Shown piece after piece: positions 43,125 through 51,040 of a stretch of 51,040 nt of DNA. Both the position numbers and the translations under genes were made by a program. Location of the stretch: assembly GCA_021821085.1 (NCBI GenBank), contig JAKACV010000018.1, forward strand, positions 1 to 51,040, in the 5' to 3' direction. Positions within the stretch are counted from its first letter, which is position 1; the number at the start of each line of letters is the position of its first letter. This stretch comes from Bacillota bacterium (GTDB taxonomy: Bacteria; Bacillota; Bacilli; Alicyclobacillales; SLC66). The notes under the pieces were generated by a model. That model was not told the DNA's origin. It saw nothing but the letters and a program-made list of their open reading frames with translations, and did not search any database.

Positions 43125-43157
43125 AAAAAAAATTGCTCGTTGAAGAACAATTTTTTC
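43125..43157 (-). terminator. Terminator of the XPB-N-like gene
   Basis: A stem of about 12 bp (AAAAAATTGTTC with GAGCAATTTTTT, one G-T pair) with T-rich ends, 30 bases past the stop. Confidence 0.8.
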
Positions 43158-43186
43158 TAGAAATTACTTTACATATAAATATATAC

Positions 43187-44800
43187 TTATTTTTTTTTAC
43201 ATTCTGATGGATACGATACCATGTACCCCAACTTTAAAAGAAGTTCCACTAAGACAGGTCCATCTGTCGCTACAAACGCTAATGAGTGATCGTTAAAGCG
43301 GATTGGGGATCGCGCGACGATTGGATGTAGCTGCTCTATGGTAGAGGATATGTTCTCATCTTTGCATGTCATTATACAATATAAGTGAAGTGAAACACTT
43401 CCGTATTCCTCAGACCAATCGCGCAGAGCGTGATCAACATTTTTGGGGATTTCAGTTCCGCTGATTGTAAGTAAAAATTCCCGTATTTGCTCCAGTTTCC
43501 AACCGTTTAAGAGCGCTTGATAGATGCTTTCGCGTGTCATTCGATATGTTCTCATGTGGTCACGATTGATTGGTTCTGCTAGCTTTTGTAAATCCCAGGC
43601 GTATGTACTATCAGCTTCTTCTGGTACGAGAATGTCAAACGTGGGTAGAATGACCGCCTGTGGTCGAATAGAGTGATTGTTAGTTTCTGTAAATCCGTCA
43701 TCGAGCGTGGTTGTTGCTTCTAACCAGATGGAACCAGACGGTGTTAATTGATAAAGAATATCGTTTTGTACTTGCTGCCCTTGCGCAATGAACCCAAGAT
43801 AGACAAGCATCTGTATAATGCGATGAGGATACACTTGATCTTTCGGTTCATAGTAAAAATCTCTGACTAAGTGAATGAGTGCATCTTCGAGCGATTTCGC
43901 ATAGACCCAAGTATGCGAGGCGAGTTTTCCGATTCTCGTTATGATTCTTCCAAGTGTAGGAATTGCAATACGATACGTGCGCACATAAAAACGAAAAAGC
44001 AGTTCGGCCCGCTTGTTCTCGGATAGTGTCATATATTTTCCGCTTTTATCTTCGTTTAAACGTAGGACACCACTTGGATCTTCCTCTAGGCACCCTTCGT
44101 CAAATAAATGATCATAGATAAGTGAAAAACGATCAGGATAATCGTGAAAACGTCTACTATAACCAAAGCGAAACCCGATGTGGTTTGGCAAGACATCTTC
44201 CTTTACTTTAAATAGGTCTAATATTTGTTGCTGTTGACGTTTAAAGATCACGCTGTCTTGGGTCAATCGGATCTCATGGCGGGCCAGAAAAAGGAGAAAG
44301 GTAACCGCATCGTGCGTCATGGCGCGTGCATCATCGCATATCCATGTTGGTTCCTGACTACTTGTTTGAACTGACTGACGCATCTGCTGTGTTTCGTGAC
44401 TTTGAATGCGTCTCCAGATTTCGACTGGACAACGATATGATTTTTGCAGAGGTGCCCCTGTCGCAAATAGAATTCCTTCTTCAAGTAACTCTGTGAGAAT
44501 GGTTGTTGTGATTTTTTTTAGATTTTTCAGCTCACTTGGTTGTTGTCGTCGCAACAAACTTAGTAATTCGGTTTCTGCAAATTCATTTCTGTTCTCAAGC
44601 GCTATTTCCTGCAGTGCTTGACGTACGTTTAGTGGTAATGCTTCTAGTCTTTCTGCTACATAGTTTGGATCAGAAAAGCGATTTAAAATTTCCTGTAGCA
44701 ATGAGTTTTTAGAGTATAGAGGGCAATGAATTGCGTGACGCAAAGCAATTTTACGCAGATTTCCAATGTCACTTTGATTAAGACATTCAGCGAGTCGCAT
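43187..44800 (-). CDS. Helicase-associated (XPB/Ssl2 N-terminal-like) domain protein
   Basis: About 537 residues without Walker motifs. Winged-helix-like units (LNVRQALQEIALENRNEFAETEL; LRLNEDKSGKYMTLSE) and a C-terminal part (AVILPTFDILVPEEADSTYAWDLQKLAEPINRDHMRTYRMTRESIYQALLNGW) match the helicase C-3/XPB N-terminal family. Family members usually act with, or were part of, an XPB-type helicase, but no helicase gene is next to it. ATG at 44800 follows GGGGGTG. Confidence 0.7.
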   Translation of the reverse strand: MRLAECLNQSDIGNLRKIALRHAIHCPLYSKNSLLQEILNRFSDPNYVAERLEALPLNVRQALQEIALENRNEFAETELLSLLRRQQPSELKNLKKITTTILTELLEEGILFATGAPLQKSYRCPVEIWRRIQSHETQQMRQSVQTSSQEPTWICDDARAMTHDAVTFLLFLARHEIRLTQDSVIFKRQQQQILDLFKVKEDVLPNHIGFRFGYSRRFHDYPDRFSLIYDHLFDEGCLEEDPSGVLRLNEDKSGKYMTLSENKRAELLFRFYVRTYRIAIPTLGRIITRIGKLASHTWVYAKSLEDALIHLVRDFYYEPKDQVYPHRIIQMLVYLGFIAQGQQVQNDILYQLTPSGSIWLEATTTLDDGFTETNNHSIRPQAVILPTFDILVPEEADSTYAWDLQKLAEPINRDHMRTYRMTRESIYQALLNGWKLEQIREFLLTISGTEIPKNVDHALRDWSEEYGSVSLHLYCIMTCKDENISSTIEQLHPIVARSPIRFNDHSLAFVATDGPVLVELLLKLGYMVSYPSECKKK

Positions 44801-44869
44801 CGAATCACCCCCGTGAAATGTACGATTCATACAACCTATTATTTGTTTTTATTTTAATTATATTCATTT

Positions 44870-44912
44870 AAAGGGAAATAAAAAGGACTCGCATGTATCA
44901 TTCACGCGAGCC
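44870..44912 (-). terminator. Terminator of the trp-tyrA operon
   Basis: On the reverse strand GGCTCGC (44906-44912) pairs with GCGAGTCC (44885-44892), followed by TTTTTATTT. Confidence 0.8.
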
Positions 44913-45010
44913 AAGAGAGAGATTATAGGAGTGGAGAGAAACTACATTCACATCCTTAGTTATCATACTCGACATATTTATGGGAAGTCAACAGAACAAA
45001 GAATGCGTTT

Positions 45011-46135
45011 TCACTGTTGGGCGATCACCAGATAATTATTTTTTTGTAGAATATCGAAGGCGCGATCGGCAAAGTCAGCTGTATCAAATTGGAGCAATAA
45101 TTGACCATCGTCGCCTTCTCGACTTTCTAGAATACCAATATTGCGGATACTGACAGATGCTGTCCCGAGTAAAGTGGTGATATGTCCAATGAGTCCTGGA
45201 ATATCGGGTACAACAACCATGAGCGAAAAAACGGCTCGAATGGCACCGGTTGACTTCACAGGCAATGCATCGCGAAACGCCCTGGCTGTTGTAAATAACG
45301 CTTCAATATTTCCTGAATTCCCGGTTTTAATCATATGTTTTAAAGACTGGATTTTATCGATCCATCCATCTAACAAAGGGAGTATTTCAGCATGATTTTC
45401 AATACATGTATCACGCCACAACTTTGGATCGCTTGAGGCGATGCGCGTAATATCGCGAAAACCGCCAGCTGCTAATTCTACATACAAGGGTTCATCTACG
45501 GCTCGCTCTTGCACCTGGTTTACGAGCAGTGCGGCAATGACGTGTGGAACGTGGCTAATTGCTGCAACGACTCGGTCATGAGTACGTGCGGATAGCTGTT
45601 TAATGCGTGCGCCTGTTGATTGTAATAAAAGGGTAAGTTCCTCTAGGCGTTCTCGTTCCGTTGTCTCTGTAGGCGTTAGTACGTATACGGCATTTTCAAG
45701 CAATAAGTCACTTGCTGCAGTCACACCAGATTTTTCTGATCCAGCCATGGGATGACCACCAATAAAACAACTTTTTTTAAATCTATTTATTGTATAATTA
45801 ACGATATCTGATTTGATGCCAGCGACATCTGTAATAATTGCATGATCAGCTAAAAGATCTTCAAGTTGTACGATTTGTTCTAAAGTAGAGATGGTTACTG
45901 AAATGGGAGTCGCGATGAGAACAAGATCAGCTTGTTCCAGCGCAACCGCTAAGTTTGTGGTAATTTCGTTGACAACACCTAATGTCAAGGCGGATTCTAA
46001 AGTCGATGGGTGAATATCAAAACCGACCACGTGCTCGATTTGTCCTGCTTTTTTTAAAGCGAGGGCAACAGATCCGCCGATAAGACCACAACCGATCAAA
46101 CAAAGGCGTTTAAATGTGCGTGCAGGTCTGGTCAC
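45011..46135 (-). CDS. tyrA: Prephenate dehydrogenase with ACT domain
   Basis: A 374-residue protein. Residues about 8-30 hold the NAD-binding GCGLIGGSVALALKK; catalytic parts are TDVAGIKSDIV, GGHPMAGSEKSGV and AISHVPHVIAALL. The C-terminal 80 residues form an ACT domain (FSLMVVVPDIPGLIGHITTLLG), probably for tyrosine feedback. It makes 4-hydroxyphenylpyruvate. GTG at 46135 has AAGGAG eight bases upstream and lies 15 bases past trpA. Confidence 0.95.
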   Translation of the reverse strand: MTRPARTFKRLCLIGCGLIGGSVALALKKAGQIEHVVGFDIHPSTLESALTLGVVNEITTNLAVALEQADLVLIATPISVTISTLEQIVQLEDLLADHAIITDVAGIKSDIVNYTINRFKKSCFIGGHPMAGSEKSGVTAASDLLLENAVYVLTPTETTERERLEELTLLLQSTGARIKQLSARTHDRVVAAISHVPHVIAALLVNQVQERAVDEPLYVELAAGGFRDITRIASSDPKLWRDTCIENHAEILPLLDGWIDKIQSLKHMIKTGNSGNIEALFTTARAFRDALPVKSTGAIRAVFSLMVVVPDIPGLIGHITTLLGTASVSIRNIGILESREGDDGQLLLQFDTADFADRAFDILQKNNYLVIAQQ

Positions 46136-46150
46136 AAATTGAGGCTCCTT

Positions 46151-46969
46151 TTAGCTTAATGCGAGAGTGCGTGCAAACTCGATGAGATCAGCAAGTGCTT
46201 TCTCTGCCTTTTCATGATCTTCTTGTTTCAATGCGTCATCTATGTCTCCACAGCGTCTGACAAGTGCGCTACCTACAATCACAGCATCAGCAAATGCGGA
46301 TAGCGCTTTTATATGCTGTGGCTGACTTACGCCAAATCCAACGGCGACTGGTACTGGACTTGCCTGTCTTACGGTTCGAACAAAATCTTCTAGATTATTT
46401 ACGAATGTGCTACGTTCACCTGTTACGCCAAGTGAGGAAACACAATAGGCAAATCCAGTGGCGTTTGCAGCAATTTTTTCGATCCGATCATAGCTTGTTA
46501 AAGAGATCAGCGGGATAAGTGCAAGACTGTATTGATTGGTCAAGGTCCTCATTTCTTCACTTTCTTCATATGGAAGATCGGGAATAATGAGTCCATCCAC
46601 GCCAACTTGAATGCAGGATTTCATTAAATGTTCTGGGCCGTATTGAATGACTGGATTGACATAGGTAAAAAGAACAATCGGGATGTCAGTTACGACGCGT
46701 ACGCGTGCAATAAGTGACAATGCTTTTGGAAAGCTCATACCTGCTTGCAATGCACGTAAGGATCCAGCCTGAATAACAGGGCCATCAGCCAACGGATCAG
46801 AATAAGGAACGCCAATTTCAATCACATCAGAGAATTTTGCGAGTTCTAATATGAGTTGATAGCTATATTCTTCATTTGGATCCCCGGCTGATACAAATGG
46901 AATAAATGCGACGCGTTCGCCTCGTGTACGCAATCGATTTTCTATGGCGACTTTACCTCGCATGGTCAT
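46151..46969 (-). CDS. trpA: Tryptophan synthase alpha chain
   Basis: A 272-residue TIM barrel: [28 protein letters not shown] with the catalytic Glu and Asp, [11 protein letters not shown] and GFGVSQPQH. It splits indole-3-glycerol phosphate for the beta chain. ATG overlaps the trpB stop by four bases, so equal translation of the two subunits is likely. Confidence 0.96.
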   Translation of the reverse strand: MTMRGKVAIENRLRTRGERVAFIPFVSAGDPNEEYSYQLILELAKFSDVIEIGVPYSDPLADGPVIQAGSLRALQAGMSFPKALSLIARVRVVTDIPIVLFTYVNPVIQYGPEHLMKSCIQVGVDGLIIPDLPYEESEEMRTLTNQYSLALIPLISLTSYDRIEKIAANATGFAYCVSSLGVTGERSTFVNNLEDFVRTVRQASPVPVAVGFGVSQPQHIKALSAFADAVIVGSALVRRCGDIDDALKQEDHEKAEKALADLIEFARTLALS

Positions 46970-48153
46970 AGTGTTCCCTCCAATAATTGCTCTACCGTGT
47001 GTACGTCTTTATCTCCTCGTCCAGACAGATTCACGACGACAATCGCATCACTTGGAAGCGTTTTTGCGTATTTGGCAGCATAGGCGATCGCATGTGCAGA
47101 TTCGAGTGCTGGGATGATCCCTTCGACGCGTGTTAATGTGACAAATGCATCTAATGCCTCACGATCAGAAATGGGTTCATAAGAAGCTCGTTTACTAGTG
47201 AATAAATGTGCATGCTCTGGTCCGATTCCAGGGTAGTCCAGGCCAGCTGAAATCGAATGTGCAGGTTGTACCTGTCCATATTCGTCCTGTAATAACAAAG
47301 TCATTGAACCATGTAGTACACCTTTACTTCCTTTGGCAATCGACGCCGCATGATGGTGAGTTTCAATACCTTCCCCAGCAGCTTCTATGCCAATTAACTG
47401 TACGCTTGCATCTTTAACAAACGGATAGAAGATCCCCATCGCATTACTGCCGCCACCTACACAAGCAATAATACTGTCAGGTAAACGGCCCGCTTGTTCT
47501 AGGATCTGTTGTTTCGTTTCATCTCCGATGACTCGCTGAAAATCCCGAACCATCATCGGGTATGGATGCGGACCAACGACAGAGCCAATCACGTAATACG
47601 TATCGGTCACATGTTCCACCCAGTGTCGAATGGCTTCGTTTGTTGCATCTTTTAGTGTTTTTGTTCCAGATCGAGCGGGAATAACTTCAGTTCCAAGCAA
47701 GCGCATTCGAAATACGTTTAACGCTTGTCGCTCCATGTCCTCCTCGCCCATAAATACTGTGCATTGCAATCCAAGTAGTGCAGCGACAGTCGCGGATGCA
47801 ACGCCGTGTTGTCCTGCTCCCGTTTCGGCAACGATCCTTTTTTTACCGGTCATTTTTGCAAGCAAACCTTGACCGAGAGTGTTATTGATTTTGTGCGCTC
47901 CGGTGTGGTTCAAATCCTCGCGCTTTAAATAAATTTTCGCACCGCCAATATACTCGGTCAGATGACGCGCAAAATAGAGCGGCGTAGGTCGCCCCGAATA
48001 ATCACGCAAATAAAAGTGCAACTGTTTTTGAAACTCTGGGTCATTTCGTAAACGATCATAATCGGCCTCAAGTGTCGCGAGAGCTGACATGAGTGTTTCA
48101 GGGACGTATTTCCCGCCGAATTCACCGAACCGACCGTATTCATCAGGATACAT
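46966..48153 (-). CDS. trpB: Tryptophan synthase beta chain
   Basis: About 395 residues of the TrpB1 type: [16 protein letters not shown], the PLP lysine in [26 protein letters not shown], and the phosphate loop [10 protein letters not shown]. It joins indole and serine. ATG at 48153 has GAGGAG eight bases upstream and overlaps trpF by 11 bases. Confidence 0.97.
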   Translation of the reverse strand: MYPDEYGRFGEFGGKYVPETLMSALATLEADYDRLRNDPEFQKQLHFYLRDYSGRPTPLYFARHLTEYIGGAKIYLKREDLNHTGAHKINNTLGQGLLAKMTGKKRIVAETGAGQHGVASATVAALLGLQCTVFMGEEDMERQALNVFRMRLLGTEVIPARSGTKTLKDATNEAIRHWVEHVTDTYYVIGSVVGPHPYPMMVRDFQRVIGDETKQQILEQAGRLPDSIIACVGGGSNAMGIFYPFVKDASVQLIGIEAAGEGIETHHHAASIAKGSKGVLHGSMTLLLQDEYGQVQPAHSISAGLDYPGIGPEHAHLFTSKRASYEPISDREALDAFVTLTRVEGIIPALESAHAIAYAAKYAKTLPSDAIVVVNLSGRGDKDVHTVEQLLEGTL

Positions 48154-48799
48154 GAGATCCACTCCTCGCGGCTTCTACAAACGCATTCATTTTTTCGGGG
48201 TCCTTTTTTCCAGCGGTTTCGATACCGGATGACACATCAACAGCGAAGGGGTGATATTGTGCAACAAGTGACCCTACTGTGAGGGGGGTTAATCCACCCG
48301 CGATGATGAGTGGTGTACTTGGAATCATCGTTTTTATACGAGAAATGGAATCCCACTGGAAGGGGTGTCCTGTCCCGCCGTGAGTTGCAAATTGATAAGT
48401 GTCCAGCAGGACGGCGTCTACGTGATCTCCGTATACTGAGAGCATGTCATCTTCCCTTGAACCGCGTACGCTCCAAGTTTTCCACACGTGTAGTCCATGT
48501 AGGGTTCCAAGACGCGAACAGAGTTCCTGCGACTCTTCCCCACAGAGTTGAACATGTGTCACACCAGTGACACTACAAAGAAAAGCAATCTCCTCTTCTG
48601 TTCGATTGACGAGGACAAGCACTGGCGTAGGATTCACTTCATGCTCGGAGCGTAGTGGTGCCAAGTACTGATTGACCTCCTGTGCCGTGACTTCTCGTTT
48701 GCTCTTTGCTAAAACGAATCCAATATAGTCTGCTTGTGCAGTTTTTGCTGCAAGGACGTCTTGGACAGATTGTAATCCACAGAGTTTTACCTTTGTCAT
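48143..48799 (-). CDS. trpF: Phosphoribosylanthranilate isomerase
   Basis: A 218-residue barrel: [47 protein letters not shown] and [16 protein letters not shown]. The ATG at 48799 overlaps the trpC stop (ATGA), so the longer upstream frame is rejected. Confidence 0.95.
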   Translation of the reverse strand: MTKVKLCGLQSVQDVLAAKTAQADYIGFVLAKSKREVTAQEVNQYLAPLRSEHEVNPTPVLVLVNRTEEEIAFLCSVTGVTHVQLCGEESQELCSRLGTLHGLHVWKTWSVRGSREDDMLSVYGDHVDAVLLDTYQFATHGGTGHPFQWDSISRIKTMIPSTPLIIAGGLTPLTVGSLVAQYHPFAVDVSSGIETAGKKDPEKMNAFVEAARSGSHVS

Positions 48800-49593
48800 A
48801 AGCCACGCTCTTGCAAAAGTAATTGAGATATACCCTGTGCAGCGTGTTGCGGACCTAATCGCATGAGTGTTTCTCCCACTAAAATGGCACTTGCTCCACA
48901 TTTTTTGACACGCATCACATCAGCGTTGTCTCGGATTCCACTTTCACTGACTATCATGATGTTCTGATCGATTGCTTGGTTTATCTTTTCTGTTAGTGTT
49001 ACATCGACTTCGAAGGTATGCAAATTGCGGTGATTGACCCCAACAATACGTGGATGCAACGGACGAACACGTTCCCATTCTTCTAATGAATGAACTTCAA
49101 TCAAAACGTCTAAACCAACACTTGTCGCAGTGCTGTATAAAGTCGCGAGTTGCTCGTCCGATAGAGCAGCAACAATCAACAAAACAGCATCGGCTCCGAT
49201 GGCGCGCGCTTCGTACACTTGCCATTCGTCTATGATGAAATCTTTGCGCAGAATTGGTAATGATGATACTTTTCGCACGCGTTGTAATACAGTTGGTGAC
49301 CCTTGAAAATACTGTTCATCAGTTAGGACGGATAGGGCGCTGGCTCCTCCTAATTCATAACTTTTAGCCATTGCCTCAGGGTTAAAATCGGTGGCGATAA
49401 TCCCTTTTGACGGAGATGCTTTCTTGATCTCAGCAATGAGTGCCACTGGTGATTTGCTGACAAGTGCATCAGTAAACGGTCGCAAAGGAGGGGCTTGTGC
49501 AATCTTATCCTCCCACATCGAACGCGAAATCTCGTTGCGTAATCTGGAAATTTCCATTCGTTTTGTCGCTAAAATACGGTCTAAAAATGTCAT
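48796..49593 (-). CDS. trpC: Indole-3-glycerol phosphate synthase
   Basis: A 265-residue barrel with VALIAEIKKASPSKGII, LSVLTDEQYFQGS, LRKDFIIDEWQVYEARAIGADAVLLI and VSESGIR. It closes the indole ring. ATG overlaps the trpD stop by four bases. Confidence 0.97.
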   Translation of the reverse strand: MTFLDRILATKRMEISRLRNEISRSMWEDKIAQAPPLRPFTDALVSKSPVALIAEIKKASPSKGIIATDFNPEAMAKSYELGGASALSVLTDEQYFQGSPTVLQRVRKVSSLPILRKDFIIDEWQVYEARAIGADAVLLIVAALSDEQLATLYSTATSVGLDVLIEVHSLEEWERVRPLHPRIVGVNHRNLHTFEVDVTLTEKINQAIDQNIMIVSESGIRDNADVMRVKKCGASAILVGETLMRLGPQHAAQGISQLLLQERGL

Positions 49594-50615
49594 GCGCTCA
49601 CTTCACTTCCCAATCGGCCACTGCATTCAATGAGGTTCCTAAGCTTATCAGCCGCAGACCCGCTGTCGATCATGCGTTCTGCCAATCGCGCTCCTGCTTG
49701 TAAGGATGTGACTACGCCTGCAACATAGAATGCGGCGGCGGCATTGATCACGACGATATCCCGTTTCGCTCCTTGCTCACCTGTAAATATTTTCTCGATC
49801 ATACGCGCATTTTGCTCTGGAGTTCCGCCACGAACAGCTTCTAAGGGGGACTTATGCAAGTCGACATCGCTGGGACGCAAGGTTGATTCACGTACCGTGT
49901 GATCCCTCACTTCAAATAGATAGCTCATACCAGAGATTGAAATTTCATCCATGCCGTCATCAGACGTAACCACAAGTGCATGCTCACAATCAAGTAATGC
50001 AAGGACATGCGCCATCTTTCTTCCGATTTCAATACTCGGTGTGCCAAGCACTTGACGTTTGGGACGAGCGGGATTGGTTAAAGGTCCTAAGATGTTGAAC
50101 ATGGTGCGAAAACCAAGTTCCTTGCGAATTGGAGCAACATGCTTCATGGCAGGATGATATGCTTGTGCGAACAGAAAACAAATTCCCGTTTCAGCGAGAC
50201 ATTTAGCAGCTACGTGCGGTCGCATTTCGATTGTTACCCCTAGCGCAGAAAGGACATCAGCACTCCCGGCTAGACTTGAGGCGGCGCGATTGCCGTGTTT
50301 GACGACTGGAACTCCACCTGCTGCAGCGACAATTGCGGCGGCAGTAGAAATGTTGAATGTTCCGGTACCGTCCCCCCCTGTTCCACACGTATCGACAATA
50401 TTGCCTTCTACGCTAAGTTGTAGCGCATGATCTCGCATTGCGCGTGCGCTGCCGACCAGTTCTGCAATGGTTTCACCTCTTGCCTGCAAAAGGGTCAAAT
50501 AAGCGGCAATTTGCGCAGGAGTTACAGATCCATTCATCATGGCATTCATTGCATCTTCAGCTTCGTTTTCCGTTAAATGGTTTCCTTTAGATAACTTCAA
50601 TAAAATATCCTTCAT
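49590..50615 (-). CDS. trpD: Anthranilate phosphoribosyltransferase
   Basis: A 341-residue protein: DTCGTGGDGTGTFNISTAAA for phosphoribosyl diphosphate, KHGNRAASSLAGSADVL, the metal-binding LVVTSDDGMDEIS, and NILGPLTNPARP. The ATG at 50615 follows GGGGAG. It is the first gene of the operon; trpE and trpG are not next to it, so anthranilate synthase must be encoded elsewhere or has been lost from this locus. Confidence 0.97.
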   Translation of the reverse strand: MKDILLKLSKGNHLTENEAEDAMNAMMNGSVTPAQIAAYLTLLQARGETIAELVGSARAMRDHALQLSVEGNIVDTCGTGGDGTGTFNISTAAAIVAAAGGVPVVKHGNRAASSLAGSADVLSALGVTIEMRPHVAAKCLAETGICFLFAQAYHPAMKHVAPIRKELGFRTMFNILGPLTNPARPKRQVLGTPSIEIGRKMAHVLALLDCEHALVVTSDDGMDEISISGMSYLFEVRDHTVRESTLRPSDVDLHKSPLEAVRGGTPEQNARMIEKIFTGEQGAKRDIVVINAAAAFYVAGVVTSLQAGARLAERMIDSGSAADKLRNLIECSGRLGSEVSA

Positions 50616-50863
50616 TCTAATCTCCCCTTGTAAAAGCCGTGACAATATAAAATAAGAACCAAGGATAGTGTCCCTTAGTTCTCGTGAACGTCGCTGCTCA
50701 TACGCGAAGAGATCGTCGTTTTTCGCTACTTCTCGCACGATCTCCTACCCTTTGCTCAAGCTCTGCTCCGCTCACGCGACTAAGACGATTCAATCGCCTT
50801 TCTAACTACTCTCTCCGTGCTACCACTGTGTTCTCGTTACAGTGCGTAGTTTTAAGTTTCACT
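50616..50863 (-). promoter_or_regulatory. trp operon leader with GAG/UAG triplets and terminator
   Basis: A leader of about 250 nt runs from the promoter to trpD. On the reverse strand, triplets occur as GAG, GAG, GAG, GAG at 50773-50755 with 2-, 2- and 3-base spacers, with further GAG/UAG at 50813, 50808, 50804, 50782, 50747, 50734 and 50728. This recalls the TRAP-binding leader of Bacillus trp, though the full set is not evenly spaced. A CUUAGU at 50784-50779 can pair with the ACUAAG of the terminator stem, giving a possible antiterminator. No T-box core (GGGTGGNACCGCG) is present. Confidence 0.45.
50651..50681 (-). terminator. Attenuator-type terminator before trpD
   Basis: On the reverse strand GAACTAAGG (50681-50673) pairs with CCTTGGTTC (50664-50656), one G-T pair, followed by TTATTTTAT. 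It lies about 40 bases before the trpD start. Confidence 0.7.
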
Positions 50864-50869
50864 TCGCTA

Positions 50870-50898
50870 ATCGTACTACGAAATAATAAGATGGTCAA
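50870..50898 (-). promoter_or_regulatory. Probable sigma-A promoter of the trp operon
   Basis: On the reverse strand TTGACC (50898-50893) and TACGAT (50875-50870) are 17 bases apart. The start point would be near 50863. Confidence 0.7.
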
Positions 50899-50925
50899 TC
50901 CGCGAGTATCCGTTTTGTTGTTCGT

Positions 50926-51040
50926 CAGTGATATTGTCACTATGTAAGTCATCAGTGAAAATGTCACTATGGACAAGGGGATTATTTCATTGAGTCGCGC
51001 AGAGTTGAAAAAGGCACTTGTGATCGACAAGCTAATTCAG
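50926..51040 (+). mobile_element. Left end of an ISNCY/IS1202-like insertion sequence, cut by the window
   Basis: Two near-identical 19-bp copies (CAGTGATATTGTCACTATG at 50926-50944 and CAGTGAAAATGTCACTATG at 50953-50971) lie just before a transposase start. Tandem end repeats of this type are expected as transposase binding sites. Confidence 0.6.
50990..51040 (+). CDS. N-terminus of a transposase (ISNCY/IS1202-like), partial
   Basis: TTG at 50990 follows AAGGGG. The 17 visible codons read MSRAELKKALVIDKLIQ, typical of the start of ISNCY-group transposases before their helix-turn-helix. The rest is outside the window. Confidence 0.55.
   Translation, partial: MSRAELKKALVIDKLIQ

Noticed and set aside
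50678-50704. Leader peptide with Trp codons before trpD
   Set aside because: The small frame MSSDVHEN contains no tryptophan.
50616-50860. T-box leader for trpD
   Set aside because: The conserved GGGTGGNACCGCG antiterminator core is missing; the GAG/UAG triplets fit a TRAP-like reading better.
1-51040. rRNA and tRNA genes
   Set aside because: No cloverleaf or rRNA signature was recognised by eye on either strand; a tRNAscan run would settle this.

Overview
The window looks like a chromosome piece from an acidophilic, spore-forming member of the Bacilli, probably Alicyclobacillaceae or a relative. The basis is a set of genes in nearly the order of the Bacillus subtilis ypjD-dapB-mgsA-bshB1-bshA-cca-birA-panB-panC-dinG-ypmA-ypmB-asnS-dnaD region, bacillithiol genes, a sporulation ylbJ homologue, and a tyrA/ypiB/ypiF/trp block. 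Assignments rest on reading motifs; no database search was possible.

Layout. (1) 1-5110: a more GC-rich accessory block on the + strand with a ubiquitin-like/JAB fusion and an E1/ThiF enzyme (PRTRC-like cassette), an Rpn/YadD-type nuclease, a DUF3850 protein and a RecJ-type exonuclease. (2) 5110-8260: an AT-rich island with a degenerate LAGLIDADG protein, a ribbon-helix-helix gene, a minimal tyrosine recombinase, a 28-bp perfect palindrome and ten perfect 12-bp tandem repeats. (3) 8267-29286: core genes on the - strand: dnaD, asnS, an FtsH-like protease with a coupled membrane protein, ypmB, ypmA (57 codons), surE, MTA/SAH deaminase, an MTA/MTI phosphorylase, rex, dinG, a TPR protein, panC, panB, birA, cca, bshA, bshB1, mgsA, dapB and a MazG-like ypjD. 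(4) 29410-33544: membrane proteins ylbJ, uppP, a YkvI-like transporter and a YitT-type protein. (5) 33.6-40.9 kb: a decayed mobile region with a MerR-like DNA-binding protein, a cassette bounded by ~130-bp inverted repeats around a DUF6788-like gene, a dispersed repeat family, a rolling-circle plasmid rep pseudogene with three frameshifts, a secreted protein and a broken IS256-type element. (6) 40908-50900: core genes on the - strand: ypiF-like, an orphan gene behind a c-di-AMP (ydaO/yuaA) riboswitch, ypiB, an XPB-N-like protein, tyrA, trpA, trpB, trpF, trpC and trpD, preceded by a ~250-nt leader with a promoter, GAG/UAG triplets and a terminator. (7) The right edge enters an insertion sequence with the first codons of an ISNCY/IS1202-like transposase.

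How the genes work together. trpDCFBA-tyrA make tryptophan and the tyrosine precursor; panB/panC make pantothenate; bshA/bshB1 make bacillithiol; the deaminase and phosphorylase together look like an MTA-to-MTI-to-hypoxanthine salvage route. The strongest candidates for something new are the c-di-AMP riboswitch in front of an unrecognised 161-residue protein, the inverted-repeat cassette at 34.43-35.83 kb, the ubiquitin-like/JAB/E1 cassette at the left edge, and the putative TRAP-style trp leader.
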